Shown here piece after piece: positions 8,608 to 18,300 of a stretch of 52,837 nt of DNA. Numbering within the stretch: position 1 is the stretch's first letter; every line of letters starts with the position of its first letter. The notes beneath the pieces were generated by a model. It saw only the letters and a program-made list of their open reading frames with translations, was not told where the DNA came from and did no database searches. The position numbers and the translations under genes were made by a program. Source of the DNA: Candidatus Poribacteria bacterium (GTDB lineage: Bacteria; Poribacteria; WGA-4E; PCPOR2b); the NCBI GenBank assembly GCA_003635265.1, contig PYIZ01000029.1, positions 142,845 through 195,681 of the forward strand, written 5' to 3'.

Positions 8608-11100
8608 GTGAAACACCCCTTATTGATATGGAAGGCGAGTTTGTCTCTGTTCTTCATGCCTTTATTGTTAATTTTCTTACTCCCGCTTGCAGCACTATCC
8701 CAAACCGGGACGATTGAAGGCACTGTTTATGATGGGAACACCAACGCACCGGTGGTCGGTGCAGAGGTCCATATCCTTGGAACCGATGAACGCCAAACAA
8801 CCGACACGGAAGGGAAGTTCTGGTTTATAGAAATGGTTCCAGGCACCTACACCGTGTCAATAACTCACGAAATGTACGACACTCCTACAGAAACCGATAT
8901 AGAGGTGACCGCAGGTCATACCATCCAAGTAACGCTTTACCTTGGCGAGGTACTCATGCTAGAAGAAGTTATTGTTGAGGGCGAACGTCTCCCGCCAACA
9001 ATCAGTCGAAAAGACATCCGTGGGAGCGAACTGATACGCATCCCTGGTGTCGGTAACGATGCCCTCAAAGGGTTGACAACGCTGCCAAGCATCGGTGTCC
9101 CGAACGATTATTTCGGCATCCTCTATATCCGTGGAAGTGAGCCAGGATCTAACCTCTACTATTTTGACCGGACACCGCTCGGATATCCGTTTCACTGGGG
9201 TGGTCTCCTCTCGACCGTCAGTTCGGAAGTCATTGATAAAATTGACATCTATGCCGGCGGATACGGTGCGGAGTTCGGGCTAGATTCGCAGGCGGTGCTG
9301 GATATCCACTCGCGCGATAGCTTGGAGGAACAGATGAACGGCAAATTTAACCTGAATCTCCTCTACTCTGAAGGGATGCTTGAGCGCAGAATTGGGGATG
9401 AGGGATACGTTTCCATTGCCGGGCGACGAAGCTACATCGATCTCATTGTTGGACGGTTCATTGATGAACAGCAGTTTCCCTACTTTTCAGATTATCAACT
9501 TAAGTTTGCTTATCCCCTCGGTGAGAAGCATCATCTAACGCTCAACAGCTTTGCTGCAACTGACCATTTCCACGTTGAGGAGGCGACATCTGTAGAGGTT
9601 ACGATGGACGGAGATGAAGTGGAAGAGGGGGCAAATACATTTGAAGGTGGGCGCACCTCTTTCTTTTTTAAAAATGGGTTTAACGCGCAAGGTATCCATC
9701 TCCGTTCAAATTTCACTGAAAATCTCACCTCCCAGCTTTCGCTTACCCGTTCGTTCAATTTCCTTACTATTGACTTTAAAAGCCCCATCACCGAGTCGTA
9801 TGAGTTTGATTCAGATGGAGAACTTATCTCTGAGGTGGACTACGGCCACTATGATATAAGCATTAGGGTTCCGGTCTATACGCTTAGGGAAGACCTGTCC
9901 TACAGTTTAAACTTGCGTCCTGACAATATTGGTGGTGGAGATACGCCTGCTGCATTGGAAACGGGATTCCTCTTCTCCTTCACTCCTGCCAACAGCTTTG
10001 AGGACAGCAGGATCCCACAATATGTAGGGAGCGAGGAACCTATAGAAATGGTTACCCCAATCGTTGAAGATGGAGAGGTAGTAGGAGAAATCGTTGTGTA
10101 TGAAGAGCAATGGGAGTTAGTTGATATCGAAGAAAGCCACTACGAATTCGGACACGATTTCTTTCGCGCTGAGGGTTACCTACAAGGGCGATATGACCCG
10201 TTACCTTTTCTATCAGGTGCGTTGGGGGTTCGATTGGATTATCTGGATGTGACGGACCAGCTCTCCATTCAACCGAGGGGCAGTTTAAGTTTTGCACTGC
10301 CGAGCGGTTCCAACCTCCGGTTTGCGTATGGCCATTATGAACAGAGCCCACAACCGCATCAGATACTATCGGAGAACGGGAATTCTGCGCTGGAATCGAG
10401 CCTCGCACGGCACTATATCATGGAGCTCGAACACGAACTTTCAGCTCGAACGGAATTCAAGTTTGCTACCTATTACAAAGACATGCGGAAATTGGTCACG
10501 GCGGATGAGATAGCAAATTATCTTAATCAAGGGGCTGCGTATGTTAGCGGGGCAGAGGTGTTCCTACGGCACCGCGTGCCAGATAAATTCTTCGGCTGGA
10601 TCTCGTACGCCTACACACACGCTGAACGGCGCGAGAATCCGAAAGCGACCTATCACCCCTATTTCTTTGATAACACAAATATTGTTAGTGTTGTCGCCAA
10701 CTATAACTTCACACCTAAGTTTGAGATTGGCGCGAAGTGGCAGTATTTGAACGGAACCTCCGAAGTGCCGATCAGTTCTGTCGTCCTCATCCAAGACCCA
10801 ATGACACGTGGATTGAACCCACTTTTGGCGGATGTTGATGAATCCGTCACTGCCGAACTGACCCCGTATCACAAGCTAGATCTCCGGGTAAGTTACAAAT
10901 TCGACTTTATGGGTTTGCGGGTAGGTGGATTCCTTGATATTCTAAACGTCTACAACCGGAAAAATACTGTAAAATTCGTCTTTACCCCAGATGAACCGCT
11001 TGAGGTGCAAGGTGAAGAGGTCGAAATTGAAGAGCCTGAGATTTTTGAAGCACAGCAATTCCCACGTATCCCCTATATTGGTCTTACGGTTGAATTTTGA
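8608..11100 (+). CDS. TonB-dependent outer-membrane receptor with N-terminal carboxypeptidase-regulatory domain
   Basis: 830 residues. A signal peptide (1-31, ending PLAALSQ) is followed by a carboxypeptidase-regulatory-like beta-sandwich (about 34-110). A TonB-box-like EEVIVEGERL comes next, then the plug domain (about 125-230, with IRGSEPGSNLYYFDRTPL) and a long 22-strand-type barrel ending in a terminal Phe (IPYIGLTVEF), the usual BAM recognition end. Translation begins at GTG 8608. Such receptors take up siderophores, glycans or peptides; the substrate is not evident and no STN signalling domain is seen. Its position between an ECF sigma factor and an anti-sigma factor suggests surface signalling or sigma-controlled uptake, though the missing STN argues against a classic Fec-type relay. 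Confidence 0.88.
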   Translation: MKHPLLIWKASLSLFFMPLLLIFLLPLAALSQTGTIEGTVYDGNTNAPVVGAEVHILGTDERQTTDTEGKFWFIEMVPGTYTVSITHEMYDTPTETDIEVTAGHTIQVTLYLGEVLMLEEVIVEGERLPPTISRKDIRGSELIRIPGVGNDALKGLTTLPSIGVPNDYFGILYIRGSEPGSNLYYFDRTPLGYPFHWGGLLSTVSSEVIDKIDIYAGGYGAEFGLDSQAVLDIHSRDSLEEQMNGKFNLNLLYSEGMLERRIGDEGYVSIAGRRSYIDLIVGRFIDEQQFPYFSDYQLKFAYPLGEKHHLTLNSFAATDHFHVEEATSVEVTMDGDEVEEGANTFEGGRTSFFFKNGFNAQGIHLRSNFTENLTSQLSLTRSFNFLTIDFKSPITESYEFDSDGELISEVDYGHYDISIRVPVYTLREDLSYSLNLRPDNIGGGDTPAALETGFLFSFTPANSFEDSRIPQYVGSEEPIEMVTPIVEDGEVVGEIVVYEEQWELVDIEESHYEFGHDFFRAEGYLQGRYDPLPFLSGALGVRLDYLDVTDQLSIQPRGSLSFALPSGSNLRFAYGHYEQSPQPHQILSENGNSALESSLARHYIMELEHELSARTEFKFATYYKDMRKLVTADEIANYLNQGAAYVSGAEVFLRHRVPDKFFGWISYAYTHAERRENPKATYHPYFFDNTNIVSVVANYNFTPKFEIGAKWQYLNGTSEVPISSVVLIQDPMTRGLNPLLADVDESVTAELTPYHKLDLRVSYKFDFMGLRVGGFLDILNVYNRKNTVKFVFTPDEPLEVQGEEVEIEEPEIFEAQQFPRIPYIGLTVEF

Positions 11101-11210
11101 AGAGGCATGGTTGAAAACCATTCTCACATAATAACTTTTAGTGCAAGTTGATGAAGAGGTTGAGTTCAAGAGTTCATTGAGGAGTGACGATCGAAGAAAC
11201 GAACAAATAA

Positions 11211-11276
11211 AACGTGAAACATAAAACGTGAGGAAGTATCTGTCTTTTTTCACGTTTCACGCATTACGTTTCACGC
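11211..11276. repeat. Imperfect inverted repeat of ACGTGAAAC units
   Basis: AACGTGAAACATAAAACGTG on the left pairs imperfectly with TTCACGTTTCACGCATTACG and following bases on the right. The unit CGTGAAAC occurs several times on both strands. It lies between the receptor and anti-sigma genes. It could weaken read-through or be a mobile palindromic element. Confidence 0.5.
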
Positions 11277-11295
11277 ACAAGGAGGTTGAACGAAA

Positions 11296-11958
11296 ATGAA
11301 ATGTAATCAAGTACAGGAAAAGCTGCTCCACTCCATTGACAAAGAGTTATCTCCACAGATTCGAGCCCATCTGCTAGGCTGCAAAGCATGTGAGCGGAAA
11401 TATAGAATCTTGCAGGAGACAGAGAAATCGCTAGAAGATTTTGGTGACGCTGTTCGAGATGGTTCTATTTCGATGGAGACACCGCCATTCCCGCCGGTTC
11501 GACGCCGTTCCTTCTGGATCGAAATCCACGATAGCCTGAGAACGCCAGTGCCCGTGTGGGTGCCATCTGCTATCGGTGTCGTTGGGCTGTTGTTGTTCGC
11601 TGTGGCGATTTTTTCGCCGCTCACTCCGTCGGTGGAATGGGGACCACGAAAGGGAAGTGAAAATACAGGGAGTATCGCTTCCCCACTCTCCGCGGAGGCG
11701 ATGTTGGAATTCCTCATTGTGCCCGAACCGACGGACACTGGGCAACTCGCCGCCTCAATCGAAGCGGTTGAAACGTTCTTGAAGATACATCCCGACGATT
11801 TCGCTATGCACGCCAAACTGGTCGAACTATACCAATCTCGACTCAAATTGGGAGAACTTTCCGCCGCCGAACGTAACACTATGACAGAGAAGTTATCGCG
11901 TGAACGTCAACGTTTTTCAGAGCTGCTAGACAAATTTTACGAAGGGAGCGCAGAATGA
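11296..11958 (+). CDS. Membrane anti-sigma factor with ZAS zinc-binding motif
   Basis: 220 residues. The N-terminal domain has the ZAS signature HLLGCKAC (His-x3-Cys-x2-Cys) with an additional Cys3, typical of zinc anti-sigma domains that clamp ECF factors. One transmembrane helix follows (about residues 90-112, VWVPSAIGVVGLLLFAVAIF). A periplasmic helical C-terminus resembles a TPR-like pair. The membrane topology allows sensing of an outside signal and release of the sigma factor encoded at 7339. The AGGAGG-like site before the ATG is strong. Its stop codon overlaps the start of the caspase gene (ATGA), indicating translational coupling. Confidence 0.82.
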   Translation: MKCNQVQEKLLHSIDKELSPQIRAHLLGCKACERKYRILQETEKSLEDFGDAVRDGSISMETPPFPPVRRRSFWIEIHDSLRTPVPVWVPSAIGVVGLLLFAVAIFSPLTPSVEWGPRKGSENTGSIASPLSAEAMLEFLIVPEPTDTGQLAASIEAVETFLKIHPDDFAMHAKLVELYQSRLKLGELSAAERNTMTEKLSRERQRFSELLDKFYEGSAE

Positions 11959-14900
11959 CTCAAAATAGCTTAGGATCAATGGTTCGATGGTTGCTTTCGG
12001 TCTGCAGCGTCTTCGTAATCTTTTCGCAGCTCAGCCACGCCGAGCAATACGCCATCCTCGTGGGTGTTTGGGACTATGAAAATCCGAATTTGCAGCTTGA
12101 CGCACCGCCAAATGATTTGAAGTTGATGGAGGCAGTCCTCTCAGCGCATGGCATCACACAGGCGCAGATGCACGTCCTCCCCAATCCGAATAAGGCGGAG
12201 ATTCAACGTAAATTCCGGGAACTCAGCCGACGTCTGACCCCTTCTGATAGCCTGCTTTTCTATTTTAGCGGACATGGAACGCAGATTATTGACAAGCTCG
12301 GAACTTTTCCGGGCGATGAGGCAAGGGGGCGATACCCGGACAGAAACGACGAAGCCCTGTTACCTATGGATGCGGATTTGGCGTCGCCACAGACGTACCT
12401 TCTTGATGATGAACTTAACACCCTACTCCAAGAACTTCCGACACGGCAGGTTACCTGCATTATCGACACATGCTACTCCGGCGACATACTCCGAGAGATT
12501 CGTTTGGGGCGCCCCAAAGGCACGCCGGTGACGGATACACCAACGGGAGTCGTTCAACCTACCCAGACTGTGAGCCATACGGAGGACATCTTAGATGAAT
12601 CCGCCGACTTTGCATTGCTGCTAGCAGCTGCCGCCTACAATCAGGTTGTTCACGAACTCCGCATCCCAATTGGTAAGACCTATCTACCTATCAGTGCGAT
12701 GACCTATTCCCTCTATCGGCGAGTGTTTTCTCATGCCGTTCCTGCCTGCCCCGATGTATCGGGGAGCATCCCGATGAATCGGGACTTGCAAAATCCTGCG
12801 AACCGGACGATTGAGACGCAATGGCGTGACAAACTGACCTACCGACAACTTGCTCAACACCTGCAGAGCGACCACAAACAGTGGAATCTAGCGTGGCAGC
12901 CTATCCTTGAGGGCCCAGAGAATCGCTTTGATGAGATGTTTCTCCCTACTGACTTGATGCCGCAAGATAACGAAACATTAACCCTTACAACAATAAAGGG
13001 ACAGTCGATAGCGGTGAGCCGACGGGCGTTGGCACTTGCCGGTGGAGGCACTTTCCAGCTTGGTGCCGCAAGCGGTGTCAACATGCGACATTGGGCGGTT
13101 GTTATCGGTGTGGATGCCTATCCGTCCCCCTTCCAATCGCTCAAGTATGCCGCCGATGATGCCAAAGCGGTCGCACAGGTGCTCCAAGATGCAGGGGTCA
13201 ACGTGACTTTGATGACACCCGATAGCCTGATCCAACCAACGAAGATAAATATCGTTGAGCAACTCCAACGCCATGCCCAACTTGAAGCGGTAGACCTGCT
13301 GACTGTTTATCTCTCTGGACATGGTGAGGATGTCGATGGAACAGGCTACTTTCTACCGATGGATGTCACCGATCCACTCTCAGACAGTGGACTGAGTCTC
13401 GAAGATCTGTTTGCAATTCTCAACCGCGCGAATGCCCAACATCGCTTCATCATCGTTGATGCCTGTCGGGTTGCACCGAAGGCGCAATTCGTTGCGGCGC
13501 TGTCGCGCTATAGTGAGGAAAGCAACATCATCTTCACCGCGTGTGATAGCAACCAATGGGCACCGGAAGTTCCACGCCTGAAACACGGACTGTTCACCTA
13601 CTTCCTGCTCAAAGGGTTGCGTGGCAGCGATCAAAACCGGGGCGCAGCGGGCCCCGATGGGACTGTTACGGTGTTGGGGCTATTGGACTATGTAACGCGC
13701 GGCATCGAAGATTGGTATTCCCACCTGTCCGAAGATATGCGCTACCCGCAGCAGATTACACCCCGCGTCTTTTATAACGGGAAATATATTTCACTGTTGA
13801 ACAATCAAGGGATTGACCCGGCGGTAATCAACAACGAAGGGCTGCTTTCTCAAATTACCAATACTCTCCGGCATCAACTCTCCGACAACTTGGAACTGTT
13901 ATCCCCCTTAAAAAGGAATGATGGTGTTACATCACCAACCACAAAAGGTGGTGATTTGCATCTGCCTTTGACCATTTCACTGATCCCGTGGATAAGTACT
14001 GTCGGATTTCAAGACCCTAATCGCAATATTACAACAAACCTTTCCCTCAATATCATTGCGGGCTACCATACGAAGCTCGATGGTCTCGAATTGGGTGGGA
14101 TGTTGAACATTAAAGGTGTTGAAGCACGGGGTGCACAGTTTGCCGGGGTCGGCAATATCGTCGGCGGAGAGTTAGATGGTTTTCAAATCTCAACCACACT
14201 CAACGCTGTCGGCAGAAATGTGGAGGGGTTCCAAATTTCGGGAGGTCTTAACGCCAGCGGCGGCGACCTGAACGGTTTCCAAGTCGCAGGCGGTGCCAAC
14301 ATCGCCGGCAGAAACGTAGATGGGTTCCAAGGCTCGACTGGTTTCAACGTTAGTGGGGGCACCCTTGACGGCTTCCAATTGGCGGTGGGGGGCAATCTGG
14401 TTGGTGGAGATGTGGAAGGTGTTCAAGCCACAGCCGGGGCTAATCTGGCCGCCCGTGACCTTCGCGCGTGGCAGGCAGCTGTCGGAGCAAACTTCGTCGG
14501 CGGGAATGTACGAAGTGACGGTCTGCAAACCGCAATCGGTCCCAACATTGCTAGGAATTTGGAGGGGACGCAACTCAGCGTAGCCGCTAATATCGCGCTT
14601 GATCAGCGCCAAGAAGCAAATATCTCGTACACTGGTACACAGATTAGCATGGTCAATATCGCGCTTGGTGATATTGGTACACAGATTGGACTTCTCAACA
14701 TCGCTGGGCATGTGAGCACGGCACAGGTGGGGCTTCTCAACGTGTCCGAACGGATGTCCGGCCTCCCGATCGGATTAATCAGTTTTGTTAAGGATAATCC
14801 GCTGCATCTGCAATTGTGGGGTAGCGATACGGAGGTCGCAAACCTTGGGATTCGCATCGGTAGCCGCCATGTTTACAGTCTGTTGATGGTCGGCAGTTAC

Positions 14901-15320
14901 CCGCACGACGATTTGGGTAGGTGGTCGTCTGGGTTTGGTGTAGGTGGACATATCCCGTTCAGCAGGCGATTTTTTCTGAACGTTGACTTTATTACACGTG
15001 GAGTGACTTATACCGATGACTCGAGGGAGGCTGATGCTCCGATGAGTAGAAGTTCTGATTGGCTAAGAGTGACTTATACCGATGACTCGGGGGAGGACAC
15101 TTGGGAGTATGGCGAACAGACCGTCTTGAACAAACTGCGCCTTGCGTTCGGCTGGGAGCGGCACAAGTGGTTCAGCCTCTTCGGTGGTGTTTCGCTCAAC
15201 TTCCTCGTTTCAGATAGACGCGATACTTCAGATTTTGGATACGGATTTGACTACGTATATCGAAGCGGCGATACGACTGTTCGTATTTGGCCCGGGTTCT
15301 TTGCGGGGGTGCAGTTTTGA
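11955..15320 (+). CDS. Secreted double-caspase-domain protein with surface repeats and barrel-like C-terminus
   Basis: 1121 residues. A signal peptide (1-29, ending SHA) is followed by caspase-fold domain 1 (about 32-250) with catalytic His107 in FSGHGTQ and Cys173 in IIDTCYSG. Caspase-fold domain 2 (about 375-610) has His456 in YLSGHGED and Cys504 in IVDACRV. Both dyads are intact. Residues about 700-940 are about twenty-residue repeats built on GFQ-x-(A/S)-G-x-N and then G-x-Q-x-G-x-x-N-(I/V)A, as in LA_2272-type surface repeats. The end (to ...FFAGVQF, terminal Phe) is outer-membrane barrel-like. Thus a periplasmic or surface caspase-like peptidase seems anchored in the outer membrane, which is uncommon because prokaryotic caspases are usually cytoplasmic. 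It overlaps the anti-sigma gene by four bases. Two palindromic elements interrupt the linker between the caspase domains in frame. Confidence 0.85.
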   Translation: MTQNSLGSMVRWLLSVCSVFVIFSQLSHAEQYAILVGVWDYENPNLQLDAPPNDLKLMEAVLSAHGITQAQMHVLPNPNKAEIQRKFRELSRRLTPSDSLLFYFSGHGTQIIDKLGTFPGDEARGRYPDRNDEALLPMDADLASPQTYLLDDELNTLLQELPTRQVTCIIDTCYSGDILREIRLGRPKGTPVTDTPTGVVQPTQTVSHTEDILDESADFALLLAAAAYNQVVHELRIPIGKTYLPISAMTYSLYRRVFSHAVPACPDVSGSIPMNRDLQNPANRTIETQWRDKLTYRQLAQHLQSDHKQWNLAWQPILEGPENRFDEMFLPTDLMPQDNETLTLTTIKGQSIAVSRRALALAGGGTFQLGAASGVNMRHWAVVIGVDAYPSPFQSLKYAADDAKAVAQVLQDAGVNVTLMTPDSLIQPTKINIVEQLQRHAQLEAVDLLTVYLSGHGEDVDGTGYFLPMDVTDPLSDSGLSLEDLFAILNRANAQHRFIIVDACRVAPKAQFVAALSRYSEESNIIFTACDSNQWAPEVPRLKHGLFTYFLLKGLRGSDQNRGAAGPDGTVTVLGLLDYVTRGIEDWYSHLSEDMRYPQQITPRVFYNGKYISLLNNQGIDPAVINNEGLLSQITNTLRHQLSDNLELLSPLKRNDGVTSPTTKGGDLHLPLTISLIPWISTVGFQDPNRNITTNLSLNIIAGYHTKLDGLELGGMLNIKGVEARGAQFAGVGNIVGGELDGFQISTTLNAVGRNVEGFQISGGLNASGGDLNGFQVAGGANIAGRNVDGFQGSTGFNVSGGTLDGFQLAVGGNLVGGDVEGVQATAGANLAARDLRAWQAAVGANFVGGNVRSDGLQTAIGPNIARNLEGTQLSVAANIALDQRQEANISYTGTQISMVNIALGDIGTQIGLLNIAGHVSTAQVGLLNVSERMSGLPIGLISFVKDNPLHLQLWGSDTEVANLGIRIGSRHVYSLLMVGSYPHDDLGRWSSGFGVGGHIPFSRRFFLNVDFITRGVTYTDDSREADAPMSRSSDWLRVTYTDDSGEDTWEYGEQTVLNKLRLAFGWERHKWFSLFGGVSLNFLVSDRRDTSDFGYGFDYVYRSGDTTVRIWPGFFAGVQF
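12749..12784. repeat. Two in-frame CCCGAT/ATCGGG palindromes inside the caspase gene
   Basis: ccccgatgtatcgggg (12749-12764) and tcccgatgaatcggga (12769-12784) lie head to tail in the coding region between caspase domains 1 and 2. They match the palindrome family seen in intergenic sequence. The frame stays open and encodes a short Pro/Asp/Ser-rich insertion. Confidence 0.65.
15001..15089 (+). repeat. In-frame 66-base-spaced direct repeat at the 3' end of the caspase gene
   Basis: A 23-base unit starting GAGTGACTTATACC occurs at 15001-15023 and again at 15067-15089. The spacing is 66 bases, so 22 codons are duplicated in frame (VTYTDDS appears twice). This fits a recent loop-length duplication in the barrel-like region. 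Confidence 0.65.
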
Positions 15321-15370
15321 TTTACAACGCTCTAGTCGCCTTTCATGTAAGCGAATTTTACGGCGTTAAT

Positions 15371-18300
15371 TTAGATCAATGCTGCGCTGCAGATAATCTT
15401 CGGAATAGCTTCATTCTCAAGTTGCGCGTCCTGCTGCCTCGATTCCCATTCCCTCATGTTATGTTGATGATAAAGGTCTCTCAGATTTTTCAGTAATGCG
15501 GCTCCTGCCACACCATTTCGACGTAGTAAATTGAGCTCTCGATTCACGGCGGTCGTAATTGTCCCGCGAAACGCCTTTTCCAGTATACTGGCTTGAGCGG
15601 ATACATCTTCATCTAACGGGTTCGCAAAAATGAGCTGCAATTCTCTTAGTACATACCGTTGCCCCTGTGTCAGGGAAAGGGTATGCTTGCGTTCCGATTG
15701 CAAATCTTTGATTTCTTGAGTGAATAACCGCTTAACCCCCATGATGACTGCGTTGTAATCCGTAGGCAACTCGCCCCCGGAAAGTTCCGGTTCGCATTCA
15801 ATCTGATTAAGAATACGGGAGATGTCTCTGGAGATAATACTGCCTGTTTCATCCAGAAGGAATAGTTGTTGATAACGTCCCGCTTGACAAAACAGATAGG
15901 TCCCTAGTGAACCTTTGGGTATTGCTGCGCGAATCCCGTCTCTCAGATTCGCAATTCGTTCGTACTCCTCTGGATCCTCACGCTGCAACTGCCTCAGAAT
16001 TTCTTCGGCTTCGTTGAGATCGATTGTTTTTTCATCTTCGTTTTCTTCAAACAGACTCAACTGCTCGCCTTCCCCTTCATAGATGGCATACATTGCCGCT
16101 TCGTTAAGTTGCTCCGAGTTATCGAGGATAGCCGCATCTTCACCAATCGTATCGTGAATTTCTTGGATGCGCTGCTGAAGGATTTCTCGCAACCCCAAAT
16201 TTTGTTCAATGCCGATTTCTGGCAGAAAGTTGAAGCCGTAAATCACATCGTGCTCGCTACCGATACGGTCAATGCGCCCAAATCGCTGGATCAGCCGCAC
16301 GGGATTCCAGTGTAGGTCGTAGTTAATAATTTTATCGCCGTCCTGTAGGTTGAGCCCTTCCGCCAACACATCGGTGGCGATAAGGGTAGACAGTTCCGAC
16401 TCTCCACGCTGAAAACGGTACTCTGGATTTGCTTTCGGTGCAAAACGTCCCACCACCCGTTCTTTGCTCTTATCACCGCTATAGATTACGTCAATATCAT
16501 CCCGTTCGCTGTTGGGGTTAATATTTTCAAACAGATAACGCGCTGTATCCGCATATTGGGTGAAGATAAGGCATTTTCCCTTGTTAAATGGTGGTTCTGC
16601 CAAGCATTTTTCAAGGGTTTGTAACTTCGCATCTTGTGCGGGGGTGATTGGGGATACAAGGTCCGACATCACTCGTAATAACTGGAGGTCATGCTCAATA
16701 TCTGCACGCAGTTCCTCGATTTTGAAATCCGCAATGTCATATTGCGCTGAAGCTTGCCTCAGCGCATCCATAAGGTCCTGTTCCTCTGCGTCGTTGGGTT
16801 CGTAGAGAATGTCTTGCGCTGCATCACCAGCGGGAACAATACCTTCTTCTAGGGCTTCGAGAAAGCGTTCGTGAATCTTCAACAATCGACGCACTGATAC
16901 CTTAAAAGCGTACACACTGGATTCAAACCGCTTGAACAGCAGTATCCGCATCAACCCATGCAGGTTGATTCCTGAACGCTGCAAATTAGTGTACGGCTCT
17001 TGTTTCTGCCTCTCCTCGATTACGTAGTTCCAAAGTCCGTAACGGGCATAGGTTAATTCACTAGTCGAGGAAGATTTCAATTGGTCGCTGCGCGGTTTTC
17101 CTATACGCTCCCGTAGCCTAAAGTAAAGTCCCTGGTAGGTCTCCTCGATATTGTAGGAGACGGTTTCCAAGATACGCTTGGGGAAAAACTGCTTGTCTCC
17201 ACCGACAACGACGTAAGCCTTTCGATGTCCATCAAGATATTGCTGAAATTGGGATGGATCAACGGGTTGGTTGGTTTCTTCATCGAAACCGTACCAACGC
17301 AGGATGTGATTGCGAGTGCGCCGGATGAGGATATTCCCCAACAGGTCGGGGAGATTTTTTTCTCGCTTCTCAATCTGGTTAAAGTACGTCCGCAGGTTGG
17401 GGGGATCGATTGGTAAATCGGTTATGTCTTCGGGATGAAAAAGTTTAATCTGGTGGTATATGTCCCAAGCACTCTTGTTGCGTGGTGTCGCGGTGAGAAA
17501 ACAACATCGTCGCCCGGTGGCTAAAAAGCTTTGCAACACTCTGTAACGTTGCGTATCGTGGTGGCGGAAGTTATGGCTCTCGTCAACTAACACGAAATTC
17601 CGGTCGCGGTACATCACATTATCAAAAATTGTCGAAGTGATGCCATACCCTTGCTTCCCCTGTCCATCGTTACCTTCTCGTAAGACTCCCATGGAAAGCA
17701 CGCGGGCGTTGAGTCGATAGACCTCATTGTAACGTTCCCACATGTCGACCAACGGGGCGGGGCAGATAATTAGTGGACGTGCATTTTCCGCCCATTCAAA
17801 ATACTTGACAATCGCCGCACCAACGTAGCTTTTGCCGAGACCAACGACATCTGAGACAAAGGCTCCGCCGTAATCTCGAATAATTTGCACCGCCTGTTGG
17901 ACAGCAACCTTCTGAAAATCCGCTAACTGTTTGGTAATATCATCCTCCCAGAGTATGTCCCCCTCGTCGCCCCCTTCAAGTCGATCTTTAACCAGTTCAT
18001 AAAGTGTTTTCATGTAAATGTCGTAGGGGCTCACCGGGGCAATTGCCCAAGATGATTTCATTACCTCCATCAGGGATTCATCGAAATCTTGCGCCTCATC
18101 CCAAAGTTCGTCGAACCAGCGACACAGTTCGGCGTGGTTGGCGTTCCCTTGCACCACAACGTTTAGCTCGGTATTGTGGCTCACACCGGATAGCGTGAGG
18201 TTAGATGATCCAATAACAGCGATGCCCTTTTCATAACGTCCCTCACCATCATAATCGAAGATGTAGGCTTTGGCGTGTAACCGTCCTTTGGTATAAACGC

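Noticed and set aside
11211..11276. Short CRISPR-like repeat array of CGTGAAAC units
   Set aside because: Units are not evenly spaced and pair as an inverted repeat; there are no spacers.
14190..14711. 173-codon minus-strand frame in the repeat region of the caspase gene
   Set aside because: It is a by-product of the repetitive, strand-symmetric codons of the surface repeats.
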